From Mugil cephalus (lineage: Eukaryota > Chordata > Actinopteri > Mugiliformes > Mugilidae), in NCBI RefSeq assembly GCF_022458985.1, contig NC_061778.1, forward strand, positions 7,953,501 to 8,017,500: 64,000 nucleotides of DNA, given 5' to 3'. The stretch's first letter is position 1. Each line of letters starts with the position of its first letter. The translations under genes were made by a program, and so were the position numbers. The notes below the pieces were generated by a model. The model did no database searches, had not been told where the DNA came from, and saw only the letters and a program-made list of their open reading frames with translations. Below, piece after piece: positions 10,860 to 23,074 of the stretch.

Positions 10860-11505
10860 ACAAGTAGATTAGATTACTGCAATGGTTTATTCACTGGACT
10901 TGTGAATTCAAGTATTCAGAGGTTACACCTAATTTAAAATGCAGCTGCACATATTCTCACTGGTCCCAAAAAATATCAACACATCACACCCGTTCTTAAA
11001 TCTTTGCACTGGTTACCTGTTAGAACAAGAATCAATTTGAAAATACTGCTCCTGGTTTATAAAGCACTACATGGTCTTGCACCTCAGTACATCACAGATA
11101 TGCTCATCACTTACACCCCAGCAAAAACACTTCAGTCAACAGGCAGTGGCAATTTACTCATCCCTCGCTCTGATCCAAAGAAGGGGAGGCAGCTTTTAGT
11201 GTATATGCCCCACAAAAATGGAACACCTTGCCTGACACAGTTAGACATGCCACATCAGACATTTTCATGTGTGTGTGCATGTGTGGTTGTGTGAGTTGGT
11301 GCGCATCTATGAGTTTAAGTGAGTATGTGATGAAAATGGCATACATATGATTGCTTACTTGCACTTGTACTTTTCAATTGATTCCAAATTGATTTTTATG
11401 TAACTGTTTGTATTGTAACTATGTATACCTCTTGTAAAGCACATTGAGTCTGCCTTGTGCATGTAATGCGCTTTATAAATAAAATTGATTGAATTAAATT
11501 GAATT
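10860..11505 (+). mobile_element. LINE2/Maui-like (CR1-L2 group) 3' end
   Basis: 5'-truncated LINE encoding the conserved end of an L2-type reverse transcriptase: ILTGPKKYQHITPVLKSLHW, LPVRTRINLKILLLVYKALH and GLAPQYITDML, in one frame from about 10940 to 11160. It ends in a short simple tail of 'attga/aattg' repeats at about 11485-11505. The gene is incomplete and dead. It is found in only one of the array A units, so it arrived after the duplications or was lost from the others. Confidence 0.8.
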
Positions 11506-12186
11506 TTAGCAAGTATTATTGTTAGAGCGTTTTAATAGTCTATATTATATAAAGCAAGGCTGGTTGGCCTAGCCTGAATATAATCTACCTTTCCTTCTTG
11601 ATATTAGTTAGTGTTGCTTACTATTATTGTTTAATTGTACGAATTAAGATAATTAGGAAAGTAGTAGAAATTAATGAATGTTTCTGACAATGTGTTTTTG
11701 TGCCAGCATCCAAGGAGCTTCCATAAGTAGACCATCACCTTCATATTTGAGCAGAGTTGATGATCGTGTTATAACTAAAAAAAAAACTCATCTAAATCTA
11801 AATAATTAATTTAAGAAATTAGGTTCTCCTTTTCATTCATAATTCTCAGTTTTGTTAAACTCATTCATTTTCGGTATTTTCATAATTTTCAATTACTCTG
11901 TTGTATTATACATGATATTGTTTATTATTCACTATTCACCTTTATAAATAAATCACATATTTTAATTAAGTCGTTGTCAGAAGATCCTTGTGAGCTGGAA
12001 ACAGGTGATCCCGGAACTGAGAGCTGATGCCTCAGATAGGATGAGATTGATTATTGACTAATAATTAATATTTATCCAATATTAATTGATTAATTCTCAC
12101 AGTGTATTCAAAATCTGTGAGTGGTGCCCCTATCGATGAGTGCAGTTATTACACTTAATTGTTTAATAACTTATTTCCACTACATT
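11506..12186. other. Unassigned AT-rich insertion
   Basis: AT-rich sequence unique to this unit, between the LINE tail and the resumed Tc1 end. I see no open frame of note and cannot place it in a family. The 3' part around 12110-12180 has a non-random look but no proven terminal repeats. Confidence 0.35.
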
Positions 12187-12250
12187 TGCGGGAAAAAAAA
12201 AAAAAGAAAGAAAGAAATCAGGAAGGGACCAACACTTTTTCACACCGCTA
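12187..12250 (+). mobile_element. Tc1/mariner right terminal repeat
   Basis: Short remnant of the ancestral Tc1 right end ('aatcaggaagggaccaacac' then 'cacaccgcta'), 437 bp before the A3 ATG, matching its place in other units. A poly-A and (gaaa)n run precedes it. Confidence 0.75.
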
Positions 12251-12686
12251 TATATAAAATGTTATTATTATTATATGTGTAAAATTTTAAAATAAATAGT
12301 TTTAAACTGGTTCAAATTAGTAGTTCTTTTGGGCAGAGTTCAAGAACTATACCAGTTTGCTTTAGAGTCTCCACAGTACTCAATCTATCCACTACGGAGA
12401 GCCACTGAGGCACAGAAGAAGTGGCAATGATGTCCACTTTGAGTCAACTTTAATTAGATGTTTTTGTTGGTTGCCCTATATATAAAATTGTTGTACATAG
12501 ACCACTGCCAGAAGACTACACGCAACTCTGCAGAAGACATTTGTCTTCAGTACAGCATGCAACGCTTGGAGACCGTTGTATGTATAACAGCATCTTAGCT
12601 CTTCCTCTGGACTTTACTACTTTTTCTATTTTTATTTTACTTTGGCATTTTACCTCACAAATTTGTGTGTTTTCTGAAACTGAAAT
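12251..12686 (+). promoter_or_regulatory. Promoter block and 5' UTR of A3
   Basis: Conserved upstream block with TATA box tatatataaaa at 12477-12487, 210 bp before the ATG. The region between TATA and ATG is nearly identical to the other copies. Confidence 0.5.
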
Positions 12687-13589
12687 ATGGCAGGTAACAA
12701 CTCAGTGGTTGTTTTCGCGCAGCGGCAGGTAAACGACAGAGTTATTATTGTGCAGATCCTGGTGTTGTTTTTTCTTTGCATCAACCTGTTGCTCATTGTG
12801 ATCTTTTTTAAAAAGGAGTGCTTCTACACAACTACACGCTACATCTTATTTGCTGTTACATTGCTGTCGGATAGCCTGTTGTTACTCGTGGCTGACATCC
12901 TGCTGATCTTTGTCTATTTTCAATATTCAATACAAGTATGGTTATGTATTATTATAACCATTCCTCTGATTCTGTATATTACAGTCACACCTGTCACTCT
13001 GACAGCAATGACTCTGGAGCGATATGTGGCCATTTGTATGCCGCTGCGTCATGCAGAGCTGTGCTCCACGCGCAGCACTATGAACTGTATTCTCATCATT
13101 CACTGCATTAGCTTTGTGCCCTGCATTATTCTCTCGTTGTTCTTTGCATCTGCTTCTCGTAGCTTCTACGAACAACAAGTCGTATGCTCCGTGGAGGTGT
13201 TTATGCTTCACATATGGCAGGAACACGTCCGGTCAGCTGTCAATCAGTTGTACTTCTTGATCATGTGCAGCACTATCGTTTTCTCCTATATTAAAATAAT
13301 GAAAGTTGCCAGAGCTGCATCAGGAGAGAATAGAAAGTCAACACAGAAAGGGCTTAAAACTGTGATGCTTCATGGTTTCCAGCTGCTGCTCTGTCTCATC
13401 CAGCTGTGGTGTCCATTCATAGAATCTGCTGTACTTAAGATTGATTTCACGTTATTTGTAAATGTCAGATACTTTAACTACATTGTGTTTTATATTGCTC
13501 CAAGATGTCTGAGTCCTCTAATTTATGGCCTCAGAGATGAAACCTTTTTTCTAGCTTTTATTAGCTTGTTTAAAAGAAACCCTGTTTGA
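12687..13589 (+). CDS. A3: odorant receptor 131-2-like
   Basis: Intact single-exon receptor of 300 residues with all family landmarks (N4 sequon, LERYVAIC, C87/C167, LHGFQ, LSPLIYGLRD). Position 258 is Val and 186 is Asn. The second extracellular loop reads SFYEQQVVCSVEVF, and R208 replaces the Lys or Ala seen elsewhere near KVAKAAS. The C-terminus is RNPV. Its 3' flank is a sister of that of A7 (shared deletion and shared 48 bp extra segment), although the coding region is not especially close to A7. Confidence 0.95.
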   Translation: MAGNNSVVVFAQRQVNDRVIIVQILVLFFLCINLLLIVIFFKKECFYTTTRYILFAVTLLSDSLLLLVADILLIFVYFQYSIQVWLCIIITIPLILYITVTPVTLTAMTLERYVAICMPLRHAELCSTRSTMNCILIIHCISFVPCIILSLFFASASRSFYEQQVVCSVEVFMLHIWQEHVRSAVNQLYFLIMCSTIVFSYIKIMKVARAASGENRKSTQKGLKTVMLHGFQLLLCLIQLWCPFIESAVLKIDFTLFVNVRYFNYIVFYIAPRCLSPLIYGLRDETFFLAFISLFKRNPV

Positions 13590-14737
13590 TCAATAATGAA
13601 CTGTTGATGACTCTCAGGAGGAGAAATTCAGGTGGACACAGTCACATTAGAGAAGACAGTAAGAAAGTACAGTAATGTGCATACATACATGTGCTTAGGA
13701 AATAACAGTTTCTCCAATTTCTTCTTAAACTTAAGCGGGTTGACTTTAAGTCATCTCCAACTGACTGAATCTCCAAGTGCAAAAGGCCTCTCATTTTATA
13801 ATAAATATGTTTTCATTGTGTTGATTGTGAAGGAAGAAATACAAACGAAATGTGTTGCATCTATTTTAATCATTATAGGGCACTCTGTATATTTCAGACC
13901 ATAATTTGTGATGCAGTAAAGGAAATATTGTAATTGTTTTGGGATCTATTTATGACTTTGCTTCGTGTTGATTACTACGGGTATATAGTGAAACACCTCA
14001 GTCTGAACCATGGATTACATAATATCACCCAAAGTTATCTTATCATCCCTTTAAGTAAAAACTAAATGTGTCATACTTGTGGTTAGGAAATGGGAGCTGA
14101 GGAGCTCATGTTGTTGATATTAAGCGGTCACTTTTACTGAATCACTGCAACATGGACAAGAGACAAGACGGCTGAATAAATGGTTTGTAGGAGGTAGAGC
14201 GAGGAGGTAGATACATGTCAGGGTCATGGTGTAGATGCAACACTGATCATTAAATCTGTTTAAACACCACTTCTTGGCACAATTAAGCAAGCTAACATCT
14301 AGGTAACACTATTACAGCCTTGGAGGGGCCTTTGGGGTCTGTTTGCTGTGTGCTGGTTGTGGGCGTGTCTTTCTTTCAGGTACTGATTAGTAATCAGATG
14401 CGCCATGGTTCTGGGAATAACCCCATAGTCAGACAAACAGGTTGTTCTAAGTATGTATATTGCAGAGCTGTACCTCTTACCATTGTTGCCACACAGACGT
14501 CACAGTACAATACAAACTGGCACTAGTGATTACATCAGAGCCCTGACGGTGCCCACACCCCTGTAACTTGCAAAAAACTTAAGCTTACCCCTCAGAGTCA
14601 AAGGAGATAAGAAAAGAAAACAGTGGTAAAGACTTTGCAGCTGTACTGTACACACAGTTGACATTTTTCATCAATGTCTTCCAGAAAATGCTGCACAGAT
14701 TATCTCTCCATGTAATACAGCTTCAGCAACATATTTA
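13590..14737 (+). repeat. Array A duplicated 3' flank block with shared internal deletion (unit A3-A4)
   Basis: This copy lacks about 0.55 kb between the two direct-repeat halves, joining at about 13708. It carries an extra segment of about 48 bp near 14185-14230 ('taggaggtagagcgaggagg'). Both features recur behind A7. It ends in a fusion to Tc1 at about 14738. No gene. Confidence 0.75.
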
Positions 14738-15283
14738 GCCAGTGAACCACAGTGAGAGCCATTATCCACAAATTGTGAAAACATGGAATAATGAGGAACC
14801 TTCCTAGGAGTGGCTTACCGACCAAAATTACCCCAACGACAAAGTGACAGCTCATTCAAGAGGTCACAAAAGACCCCACAACAACATCCAAAGAACTGGA
14901 GGCCTCACTTGGCTTAGTTAAGGCCAATGTCAATGACTCATAAGAAAGAGACTGGGCAAAAATGGCCTCATGGTAGAGTAGAAAACAAAAACCCCAAGAC
15001 CTTTGGGAAAATATTGTGGACTGACGAGACAAAAGTTGAACTTTTTGGAAGGTGTGTGTCCCATTGCATCTGGTGTAAAAGTAACACAGCATTTCAGAAA
15101 AAGAACATGATAGCAACAGTACAATCTGGAGGTGGTAGTGTGATGGTGTGGGGCTGTTGTGCTGCTCCAGGACCTGGAAGACTTGCTGTGATAAATGGAA
15201 CCATAAATTCTGAGCTGAAACATTTGCCAAAAAAAATAAAAAATCAGAAATCAGCAAGGGGGGCAACACTTTCACACCACTTT
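14738..15283 (+). mobile_element. Tc1/mariner remnant with DDE core segment
   Basis: Contains the transposase stretch from LWTDETKVELFG through GGGSVMVWGC to PGPGRLAVINGT, within a 136-codon open frame at 14927-15337. It also has a damaged right terminal repeat ('ttcacaccacttta'). The left third and left terminal repeat are absent. Confidence 0.85.
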
Positions 15284-15718
15284 ATATGTCATCTAATTAT
15301 TATTATATGCGTAAAATGTTTAAATGAATTGTTTTAAACTGGTTGAAATTAGTAGTTCTTTTGTACAGAGTTCAAGAACTATACCAGATTGCTTTAGAGT
15401 CTCCACAGTACTCAATCTATCCACTACGGAGAGCCACTGAGACACAGGGGAAGTGGCAATGATGTCCACTGTGAGTCAACTTTCATTTGGTGTTTTTGTT
15501 GGTTGCCCTATATATAAAATTGTTGTACATAGACCACTGCCAGAAGACTGCACACAACTCTGCAGAAGACATTTGTCTTCGGTACAGCATGCAACGCTTG
15601 GAAATTGCTGTATGTATAACAGCATCTTAGCACTTCCTCTGGACTTTACTACTTTTTCTATTTTCATTTTACTTTGGCATTTTACCTCACAAATTTGTAT
15701 GTTTTCTGAAACTGAAAT
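15284..15718 (+). promoter_or_regulatory. Promoter block and 5' UTR of A4
   Basis: Conserved upstream block; TATA box tatatataaaa at 15509-15519, 210 bp before the ATG. Confidence 0.5.
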
Positions 15719-16621
15719 ATGGCAGGTAACAACTCAGTGGTTCTTTTCGCGCAGCGGCAGGTACACGACAGAGTTATTATTGTGCAGATCCTGGTGTTGC
15801 TTTTTCTTTGCATCAACCTGTTGCTCATTGTGATCTTTTTTAAAAAGGAGTGCTTCTACACAACTACACGCTACATCTTATTTGCTGTTACATTGCTGTC
15901 AGATAGCCTGTTGTTACTCGTGGCTGACATCCTGCTGATCTTTATCTATTTTCAATATTCAATACAAGTATGGTTATGTATTATTGTAACCATTCCTCTG
16001 ATTCTATACAGTACAGTCACACCTGTCACTCTGACAGCAATGACTCTGGAACGATATGTGGCCATTTGTATGCCGCTGCGTCATGCAGAGCTGTGCTCCA
16101 CACGCAGCACTATGAACTGTATTTTCATCATTCACTGCATCAGCTTTGTGCCCTGCATTATTCTCTCCTTGTTCTTTGCATCTGCTTCTCGCAGCTTCTA
16201 CAAACAACAAATAGTATGCTCCGTGGAGGTGTTTATGCTTCACATATGGCAGGAACACGTCCGGTCAGCTATCAGTCAGTTTTACTTCTTGATCATGTGC
16301 AGCACCATCATTTTCTCCTATATTAAAATAATGAAAGTTGCCAAAGCTGCATCAGGAGAGAATAGAAAGTCAACACAGAAAGGGCTTAAAACTGTGATTC
16401 TTCATGGTTTCCAGCTGCTGCTCTGTCTCATCCAGCTGTGGTGTCCATTCATAGAATCTGCTGTACTTAAGATTGATTTCACGTTATTTTTAAATGTCAG
16501 ATACTTTAACTACATTGTGTTTTATATTGCTCCAAGATGTCTGAGTCCTCTAATTTATGGCCTCAGAGATGAAACCTTTTTTCTGGCTTTTATTAGCTTG
16601 TTTAAAAGAAACCGTGTTTGA
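15719..16621 (+). CDS. A4: odorant receptor 131-2-like
   Basis: Intact single-exon receptor of 300 residues with the same motifs as the other array A genes. Position 258 is Leu and 186 is Ser. Residue 98, in TM3, is Ser where A1-A3 and A7 have Ile. The N-terminus reads VLFAQRQVHDR. The second loop reads SFYKQQIVCSVEVF, as in A6. Shared alleles in different combinations among copies suggest past gene conversion. Function is inferred from family membership. Confidence 0.95.
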   Translation: MAGNNSVVLFAQRQVHDRVIIVQILVLLFLCINLLLIVIFFKKECFYTTTRYILFAVTLLSDSLLLLVADILLIFIYFQYSIQVWLCIIVTIPLILYSTVTPVTLTAMTLERYVAICMPLRHAELCSTRSTMNCIFIIHCISFVPCIILSLFFASASRSFYKQQIVCSVEVFMLHIWQEHVRSAISQFYFLIMCSTIIFSYIKIMKVAKAASGENRKSTQKGLKTVILHGFQLLLCLIQLWCPFIESAVLKIDFTLFLNVRYFNYIVFYIAPRCLSPLIYGLRDETFFLAFISLFKRNRV

Positions 16622-18514
16622 TTAATAATGAACTGTTGATGACTCTCAGGAGGAGAAATTCAGGTGGACACAGTCACATTAGAGAAGAGAAGTACAGTAA
16701 TGTGCATACATACATGTGATTAGGAAATAACAAGAATGATAAAAAAAAAACTTTGTATACACCTGGGGTATTCATGCAAAGATATTTATGTATCTGTGCA
16801 TGCATCTTTAATTCACAACCATCTGAAGTCTGTATACAATTAATATGTAGCATTTAAGGTAATAAAACAAACTTGTGATACTACTACTTTAATTACATTA
16901 GTGTCCAAGATGTGTGAGTCTTCTGATTTATGTAAAAATGTAACTTACTCCTAATCTACTATTTATTTTTTGCCTCAGTCAGATATCATGAAAATGCAGT
17001 GGAAATGACTGTACGCATGTCTAAGGATAACTTGTATTTATAGTTATGTTACTAATAACATCACATAGTCTGGTCAGACAAGTAGTAACAAACATAATAG
17101 CACAATGGCAATAATTACAAGTGGCTTTGTTACCAACATTAACCTGTATACCTGGTTTTATTTGTGTACATCAAATTACAACTGTATGCAATCTGTATAC
17201 AATAAACATGTGGTATCTATGGTAACAAAACAAAATTTCTCCACCTGTTTTTTTTTGTTATATTTAAAATTAAGCGCATTGACTCATCTCCAACTGACTG
17301 AATCTCCAAGTGCAAAAGGCCTCTCATTTTATAATCTAATGTGTTCATTGTGTTGATTGTGAAGGAAGAAATACAAACGAAATGTGTTGCATCTATTTTA
17401 ATCATTATTTCAGACCATAATTTGTGATGCAGTAAAGGAAATATTGTAATTGTTTTGGGATCTATTTATGACTTTGCTTCGTGTTGTTTACTACGGGTAT
17501 ATAGTGAAACACCTCAGTCTGAACCATGGATTACATAATATCACCCAAAGTTATTTTATCATCCCTTTAAGTAAAAACTAAATGTGTCATACTTGTGGTT
17601 AGGAAATGGGAGCTGAGCAGCTCATGTTGGAGTCGGAGCTGATAAATATTAATCGGTCGCTTTTACTGAAATCACTGCAACACGGAAGAGAGAGAAGACG
17701 CCTGAATAAATGGTGTAGATGCGACGTAGATCATTAAATCTGTTTAAACACCACGTCTTGGCACAATTAAGCAAACTAACATCTAATTTACACTATTACA
17801 GCCTTTGAGGGCCTTTGGGGTCTGTTTGTTGTGTGCTGGTTGTGGGCGTGTCTTTCTTTCAGGTAGTGATTCGTAATCAGGTGCACCATAGTTCTGAGAA
17901 TAATCCCATAGTCAGTCAAACAGGTTGTTCTAAGTATGTATATTGCAGAGCTTTACCCCATACCGTTGTTGCCACACAGACGTCATAGTACAATACAAAC
18001 TGGCACTAGTGATTACATCAGAGCCCTGACAGTGCCCACATGCCTGCAACTTGCAAAAAACTTAAACGTACCTCTCAGACTCAAAGGAGATATAAAAACA
18101 GTGGTAGACTCTGCAGCTATACTGTACACCCAGTTGACACTTTACATCAATACCATCCAGAAAATGCTAAGGTAGGTAAGGTGCAAAGGTTATCTCTCCA
18201 TCTAATACGCTTCAGCAACATGTTTAGCCACATAAGGACTTGTGTATGTTGTGTGTATGTGCACACAGGGCTTGTGATGTGTCTAGTGCATTAGTGTTGG
18301 AGTAGTAGTGCTCATATTAAGTGCGTGCTGCTTCTGCCTCCCACTTCCTGCTATCAACTACTGGCTTGCCCTCTGTTTCTGGGGGCGAGAAGAGGGCAGT
18401 AGTGCTTAAGTGTCCTCAGTCAGGTACATAGCCTCTCCCCTGCCAAGACTGCCATACACCTCATCGTGGCCCCACATGGAAACTGGCATTTGTGTTTCCA
18501 AGCCAAGCTGTACG
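16622..18514 (+). repeat. Array A duplicated 3' flank block (unit A4-A5)
   Basis: Full-length copy of the flank block with both halves. The second half includes a recurrent short open frame (17936-18175, 79 codons) that is shifted or interrupted in the other units, so I do not call it a gene. Confidence 0.75.
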
Positions 18515-19700
18515 GGATCTCGGAGCAGCAGGCTGCCCCACAGACGTGGCATGCAGTCCTACCGGTGTGTAGACGGACACAGACACATCAATCTCTGTCC
18601 CAGCTACGAGCGAATAACCCAAGCTATTGGCAAATAGTGAAGACCTTAACGGTGAACTTGGCGGAAGATGGCAGCAGTGAGAAGCACCACAACTAGGAAG
18701 ACAGACGAAGGCTGCGGCAAAGAAGGGTCCCCAGTTGTCCTGGTTTTCCATGCCACTGGACTCTGGCCTGCTCGTAGCCAAGGACCATGTGGTGGCTGGC
18801 CCTGCATCAGTCTGCCCACATTAAAAGCGTGAGTGGATTAGCTGCTACTGGACGCCTTTGCGATAGCATACAAGAAGCTTGGTTTGGCCAAGGGTCCCCA
18901 GTTGTCCTGGTTTTCCATGCTACTGGACTCTGGCCTGCTCATTGCCAAGGACCATACGATGGCTGACCGTGTATCAGCCTCCCCACATTAAAAGATTCCT
19001 GGATGCCTTTGCCAAAGCATACAAGCAGCTTGGTTTGGCCTTCAACATTAAAAAGAGTCAGATCCTCTGCCAGCCTCCTCTCAGCACAACTACCCCTGTT
19101 TTACTTATGATATCTCCATTGGCGCACCCAGACTTGAAAATGTGGACCTTTTCACCTACATCGGGAGCCTTCTGTCCTCCATACAACCAGTGATGAGGAA
19201 GTACACCACTGCCTCAGCTCTTCCAATGGGGCTTTCTCAAGATTGAGAAAAAGACTCTTTGAAAAGCATGACTTTCAAACCAGAACAAAGACTCTTGTTT
19301 ACAAAGCAGAAGCGCTGCCCACTCTAGTGTATCGCTCCAACTCAGACACTGCGAGTCCTTTACTCCCAGTTCCTTACAGGACAGTGTACCCCAGGCGGAC
19401 AAAAGGAAAGGTTTAAGGACAACATCAAAACAAAACTCAAAAATTGCCAGATTGACCCTAAGACCTGGAAGGCCACAGTAACCCACAGGGTGGCCTGGAG
19501 ACAACTTGTCTGAGATGGAGCTGAACAATATGATGACAACCTCCACAGTGCTGCAGAAAGGAGAGCGTTTCCACCAAGAATATTCCACTTAGACCCACAA
19601 CCCTCACTACATATTCTTGCGCAAGCTGCACCAAAATTCGCAGGTCTGGGATTGGCCTCTTCACCCAATTTGAAGACACACAGGGACCTGGAAGGAGGGC
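18515..19700 (+). mobile_element. LINE reverse-transcriptase remnant, chimeric double copy
   Basis: Two overlapping partial copies joined head to tail. The first runs to 'agcttggtttggcc' at about 18890. The sequence then jumps back about 170 bp in LINE coordinates to 'gggtccccagttgtcc' and repeats the same region. The second copy is nearest to the LINE in unit A1-A2 (for example 'ggctgaccgtgtatcagcc'). It shows LDAFAKAYKQLGLAFNIKKS and FTSPTS-type broken frames, so it is dead. Confidence 0.75.
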
Positions 19701-19734
19701 AGTCAAACTGTCATGACGATGGTCTGTACCCGTG

Positions 19735-21540
19735 ATTTTTAACCATTGGGCTGCGGCCCATTAGCGGGCTGCGTGCGCCCCCTAATGGGTCGCAAAAACA
19801 AAATCAGTTCTGCATCTGTGGGCTACGAGGGCCACAATGCAGCTTCCCTCCACTTGGTGGCAGTGAGGCATCAGTCAGTTGTTTAACACTCTGCGATAAG
19901 CATCAGCAGAAAAAGCCCTTCATACACAGCTGACAGGCTAGCAACAGTAACTATGGAGAGTGGGCTTTTGCGAAAGGTCCTCTGTGTATGTATGATTGGA
20001 TTGTTGCGAATGGTCAGTAATGGAGAAGTTTTAAAAAAAAAAAAAAAAAAACATGAAAATGAGAATGTTGCCAATCCCCCGACAAAGGCCAAATTTACAT
20101 GCAAGTACAACCCTTCGGTTTTGTTAATGGAAATAGCGAGGAGGAGCCAAGAGCCCAGTGCTCTGTGTGGGTTAACGCTACCGAACGAAGCACTGACGCC
20201 GTCAAAGTTGAGGGGGCATTTTGAAACGAAACATCCTAATAAAAGCAGCCTCTTGTCTTCTAAATGCAACTGAAAGTGAAGATGCTCTTACATTACACAG
20301 GTCCCGGCACATTTTAAGTTTCAGACTGACATTGTGTTTGACCAGTGTGTTGTGTTTGATTTGTGTAGTGCTTGTATTATCAGCAAATTTCGTGTTCTCT
20401 GCATGTTCAACAGCAGACTTTGCAGTTCATTGAATTCGTCTCTCTGAAGTACCCCAGCCAGGTGAACCCGCGGAGCCACTCCTGCCCTTTTTTGCCACGG
20501 CCGTTTACTCACAATTTGGGTCGGATTCATTATCAGGAACTGTCTCATCTGTCACTCTGGTACCCCTTTCACATCGAAAATCCCGACTTGGGTTGACTCG
20601 CTTTTGGTGCACGTTCACATCGCCAGAGGTCCCGCATCGGACCTTCCACTGTGAGAGCTGTGTGACTATTTTTTCCTCTCTCATACGTCATCGCATGCAT
20701 CGCAGGTAAACAATGGACAGCATGGGTGTATTTTTTTAAGGCTTTCAGTTTGTTGTTGTTGCTGCTGTTGTTAAAATAAATCACTGTGTCCTGCACAGGG
20801 CCTGATATCTGTCTGATGTCTGCTACCAAATCTCCTCAGATGTGGCTCGCAGATTTCTAGTTGCCATAGTCATTGAAAAGTTTGCGATAAATACTCTATA
20901 TAAACAACACTCGCACATGCATTCCCCAATTGGTGCAATTTCCCAAACATGAAGTAGGACCTATGCACTTCCATTAACAACTGTGTAACAACACATTTGA
21001 TTTTTTTGATTGAAAAAAACGGACAAAAATCTCTGCCCTCCAGAGATAAGTCTTTATGGGAGTAGACCAAAACTTGTTTATGAGCTGAAGCTTCTACAAT
21101 GATACAGTCTGTCAGGCAGTCGAGTGACAAAATCAGAATGTAATAGATACGTCAACATCTGAGCGGAACACGTGGGTCAACGCAGTATTCCTGTTCACAT
21201 CGAAACTGATAAAATCCCGGTTCGACTGCCGTGACATCAATGTGAAAGGGTCTTGGGTTTGCTGGGGTGAAACTAAGTAGCGATAGTCCTCTTCGCTGTT
21301 GTTTACAAGATGTGAAACCTGTGGATTTGCATGATAACCTCAAGACCTGCCACTCACTGCTCTCTCACACACATAGACACTAATGATACACACATATTGG
21401 CCCATTTCCTTCTATCGGATGGTGGTTCACTTGGTGCCTTTCTGGCAACTACTGGGCTGAAGTGTGGAACAGAAGTTTGTCAGCAACAAAAATATTTAAT
21501 TAGTTTTAAGAAATCTGCAAATTTATAAGAAACCCTGCCA
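19735..21540 (+). mobile_element. hAT (ZBED-like) element, 5' part, carrying a nested MITE
   Basis: Starts with an hAT-like end ('aaccattgggctgcggccc'). The transposase start encodes a BED-type finger region: ARRSQEPSALCGLTLPNEAL then LRGHFETKHPNKSSL, at about 20120-20265. The catalytic domain is missing. A 687 bp MITE is inserted at 20564-21250. The 3' terminal segment present in the copy at 31765-33790 has been lost here. Confidence 0.65.
20564..21250 (+). mobile_element. MITE with CCCTTTCACAT ends
   Basis: Non-autonomous DNA element. The left end reads 'ccctttcacatcgaaaatcc' and the right end, reverse complemented, reads CCCTTTCACATTGATGTCAC. It has no long open frame. Three further copies of the same element lie at 32412, 46640 and 56933. 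Confidence 0.65.
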
Positions 21541-21842
21541 TATACGACCCAGCGCAACGTTAGAACCCCTCCTACTGCCTGGATATAGGAAGAACTGATT
21601 TTCCCATCCAGGATATCATCAACACAGCTTTGAACTTGAGGAGGCTGTCTGTCAACGAATTGCCCTCTACAAGCAGTTTACATAACTTTACACAACAGTG
21701 GCAAATAAGAAGGGAATTTTAACTTGATACTAAAGTAGTGACTAGGTAGTTTTTGATGAAGAGGGCCGATTGATGGGGGGAACTTCCTGGGGCCCTGACT
21801 GCCTTGCCTAGGTGAGGATTTTAATGACACCAGTCTAAGATG
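21541..21842. other. Host spacer shared with unit A6-A7
   Basis: The first part (21541-21660) matches 33775-33905 closely, so it predates the duplication of this large unit. The rest is unique. No gene seen. Confidence 0.5.
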
Positions 21843-23074
21843 TACAGGGGTGTGAAAAAGTATTTGCACCTTTCCTCATTTCCTATTTTTCATATGTTTG
21901 TCACACCCAAATGTTTCAGATCATGAAACTAATTTAAATATAAGACAAAGATAACACGAACTAAAGACAAAATAGATTGTTCTTATTATTAAGGGAAGAA
22001 AATCCAAACCTACATGGCCCTGTGTGAAAATGTCTGCCCCTCGTTTTAAAACATAACTTAAATGTGGTTTATCACACCTGAGTTCAATTCCTCTAGCCAC
22101 ACCCAGGCCTGATTACTGTCACACCTGTTCTCAATCAAGGACCTGCCTGAGAAAGCAAAGACCAAAAGATCCTCAAAAACTAGACACCATGCCAAGATCT
22201 AAAGAAATTCAGGAACAAATGAGAAAGAAAATAATTGAGATCTATCAGTCTGGAGAAGTTATAAAGCCATTTCGAAAACTTTGAGACTCCAGTGAACCAC
22301 AGTGAGAGCCATTATCCACAAATAGTGAAAACATGACATAATGATGAACCATCCTCGGAGTGGCTTGCCCACCAAAAGTTCCTCAACGGCGAAGTGACAG
22401 CTCATTCAAGAGGTCACAAAAGACTCCGCAACAACTTCCAAAGAACTGGAGGCCTCACTTGGTTCAGTGAAGGTCAGTGTTCATGACTGGGCAAAAATGA
22501 CCTCATGGCAGAGTTCAAGACAAAAACCCCAAGACCTTTGGGAAAATACTGTGGACTGACGAGACAAAAGTTGAACTTTTTGGAAGGTGTGTGTCCCATT
22601 ACATCTGGTGTAAAATCTCACACAGCATTTCAGAAAAAGAACATGGTGGCGTGGGGCTGTTTTGCTGCTCCAGGACCTGGAAGACTTGCTGTGATAAATG
22701 GAACCATGAATTCTGAGCTGAAACATTTGCCAAAAAAAACAAAAACAACAACCCTCGAATGTGGCTAAATTACAACAATTGGAAGAAAGATAATTGGACC
22801 AAAATTCCTCAACAGTGTTGAAAAAGACTCATTATAAGTTGTCACAAACACTCAATTGCAGTTACTGTTAAAGGTGACCCAACCAGTTTTAGTTTTAGTT
22901 TCAGTGTTCACTTAATACTGAAAAACTTCATTTAAAAACTGCATTTTGTGTTTACTTGGGTTAACTTTGTTTTATAATTAAAGTTGATGAGCTGAAACGT
23001 TTGCGGGGAAAAAAAACATGTAAAAAAAAAATAAGAAATCAGGAAAGGAGCCAACACTTTTTCACACCACTGCA
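21843..23074 (+). mobile_element. Tc1/mariner element, both ends present, inactive
   Basis: The most complete Tc1 in the window, 1.23 kb. The left terminal repeat begins 'tacaggggtgtgaaaaagta'. The right end reads 'cacaccactgca' and, reverse complemented, matches the left (TGCAGTGGTGTGAAAAAGTG). The transposase starts at ATG 22189 (MPRSKEIQEQMRKKIIEIYQ). Segments LTRQKLNFL, VAWGCFAAPGPGRLAVINGT and SELKHLPK follow in different frames with internal losses, so the enzyme is dead. Confidence 0.88.

Noticed and set aside
15453-15833. Recurrent open frame of about 126 codons overlapping the start of A4 (similar ones at A2, A6, A7), beginning MAMMSTVSQLS
   Set aside because: It starts upstream of and reads through the conserved TATA box and then runs into the receptor in another frame. 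It is shorter or lacks its start in A1, A3 and A5. Best explained by copying of a conserved promoter.
17936-18175. 79-codon frame containing ALTVPTCLQLAKNLN, considered as an exon of a captured host gene
   Set aside because: Frameshifted in the other units, and I could not match it to any known family.
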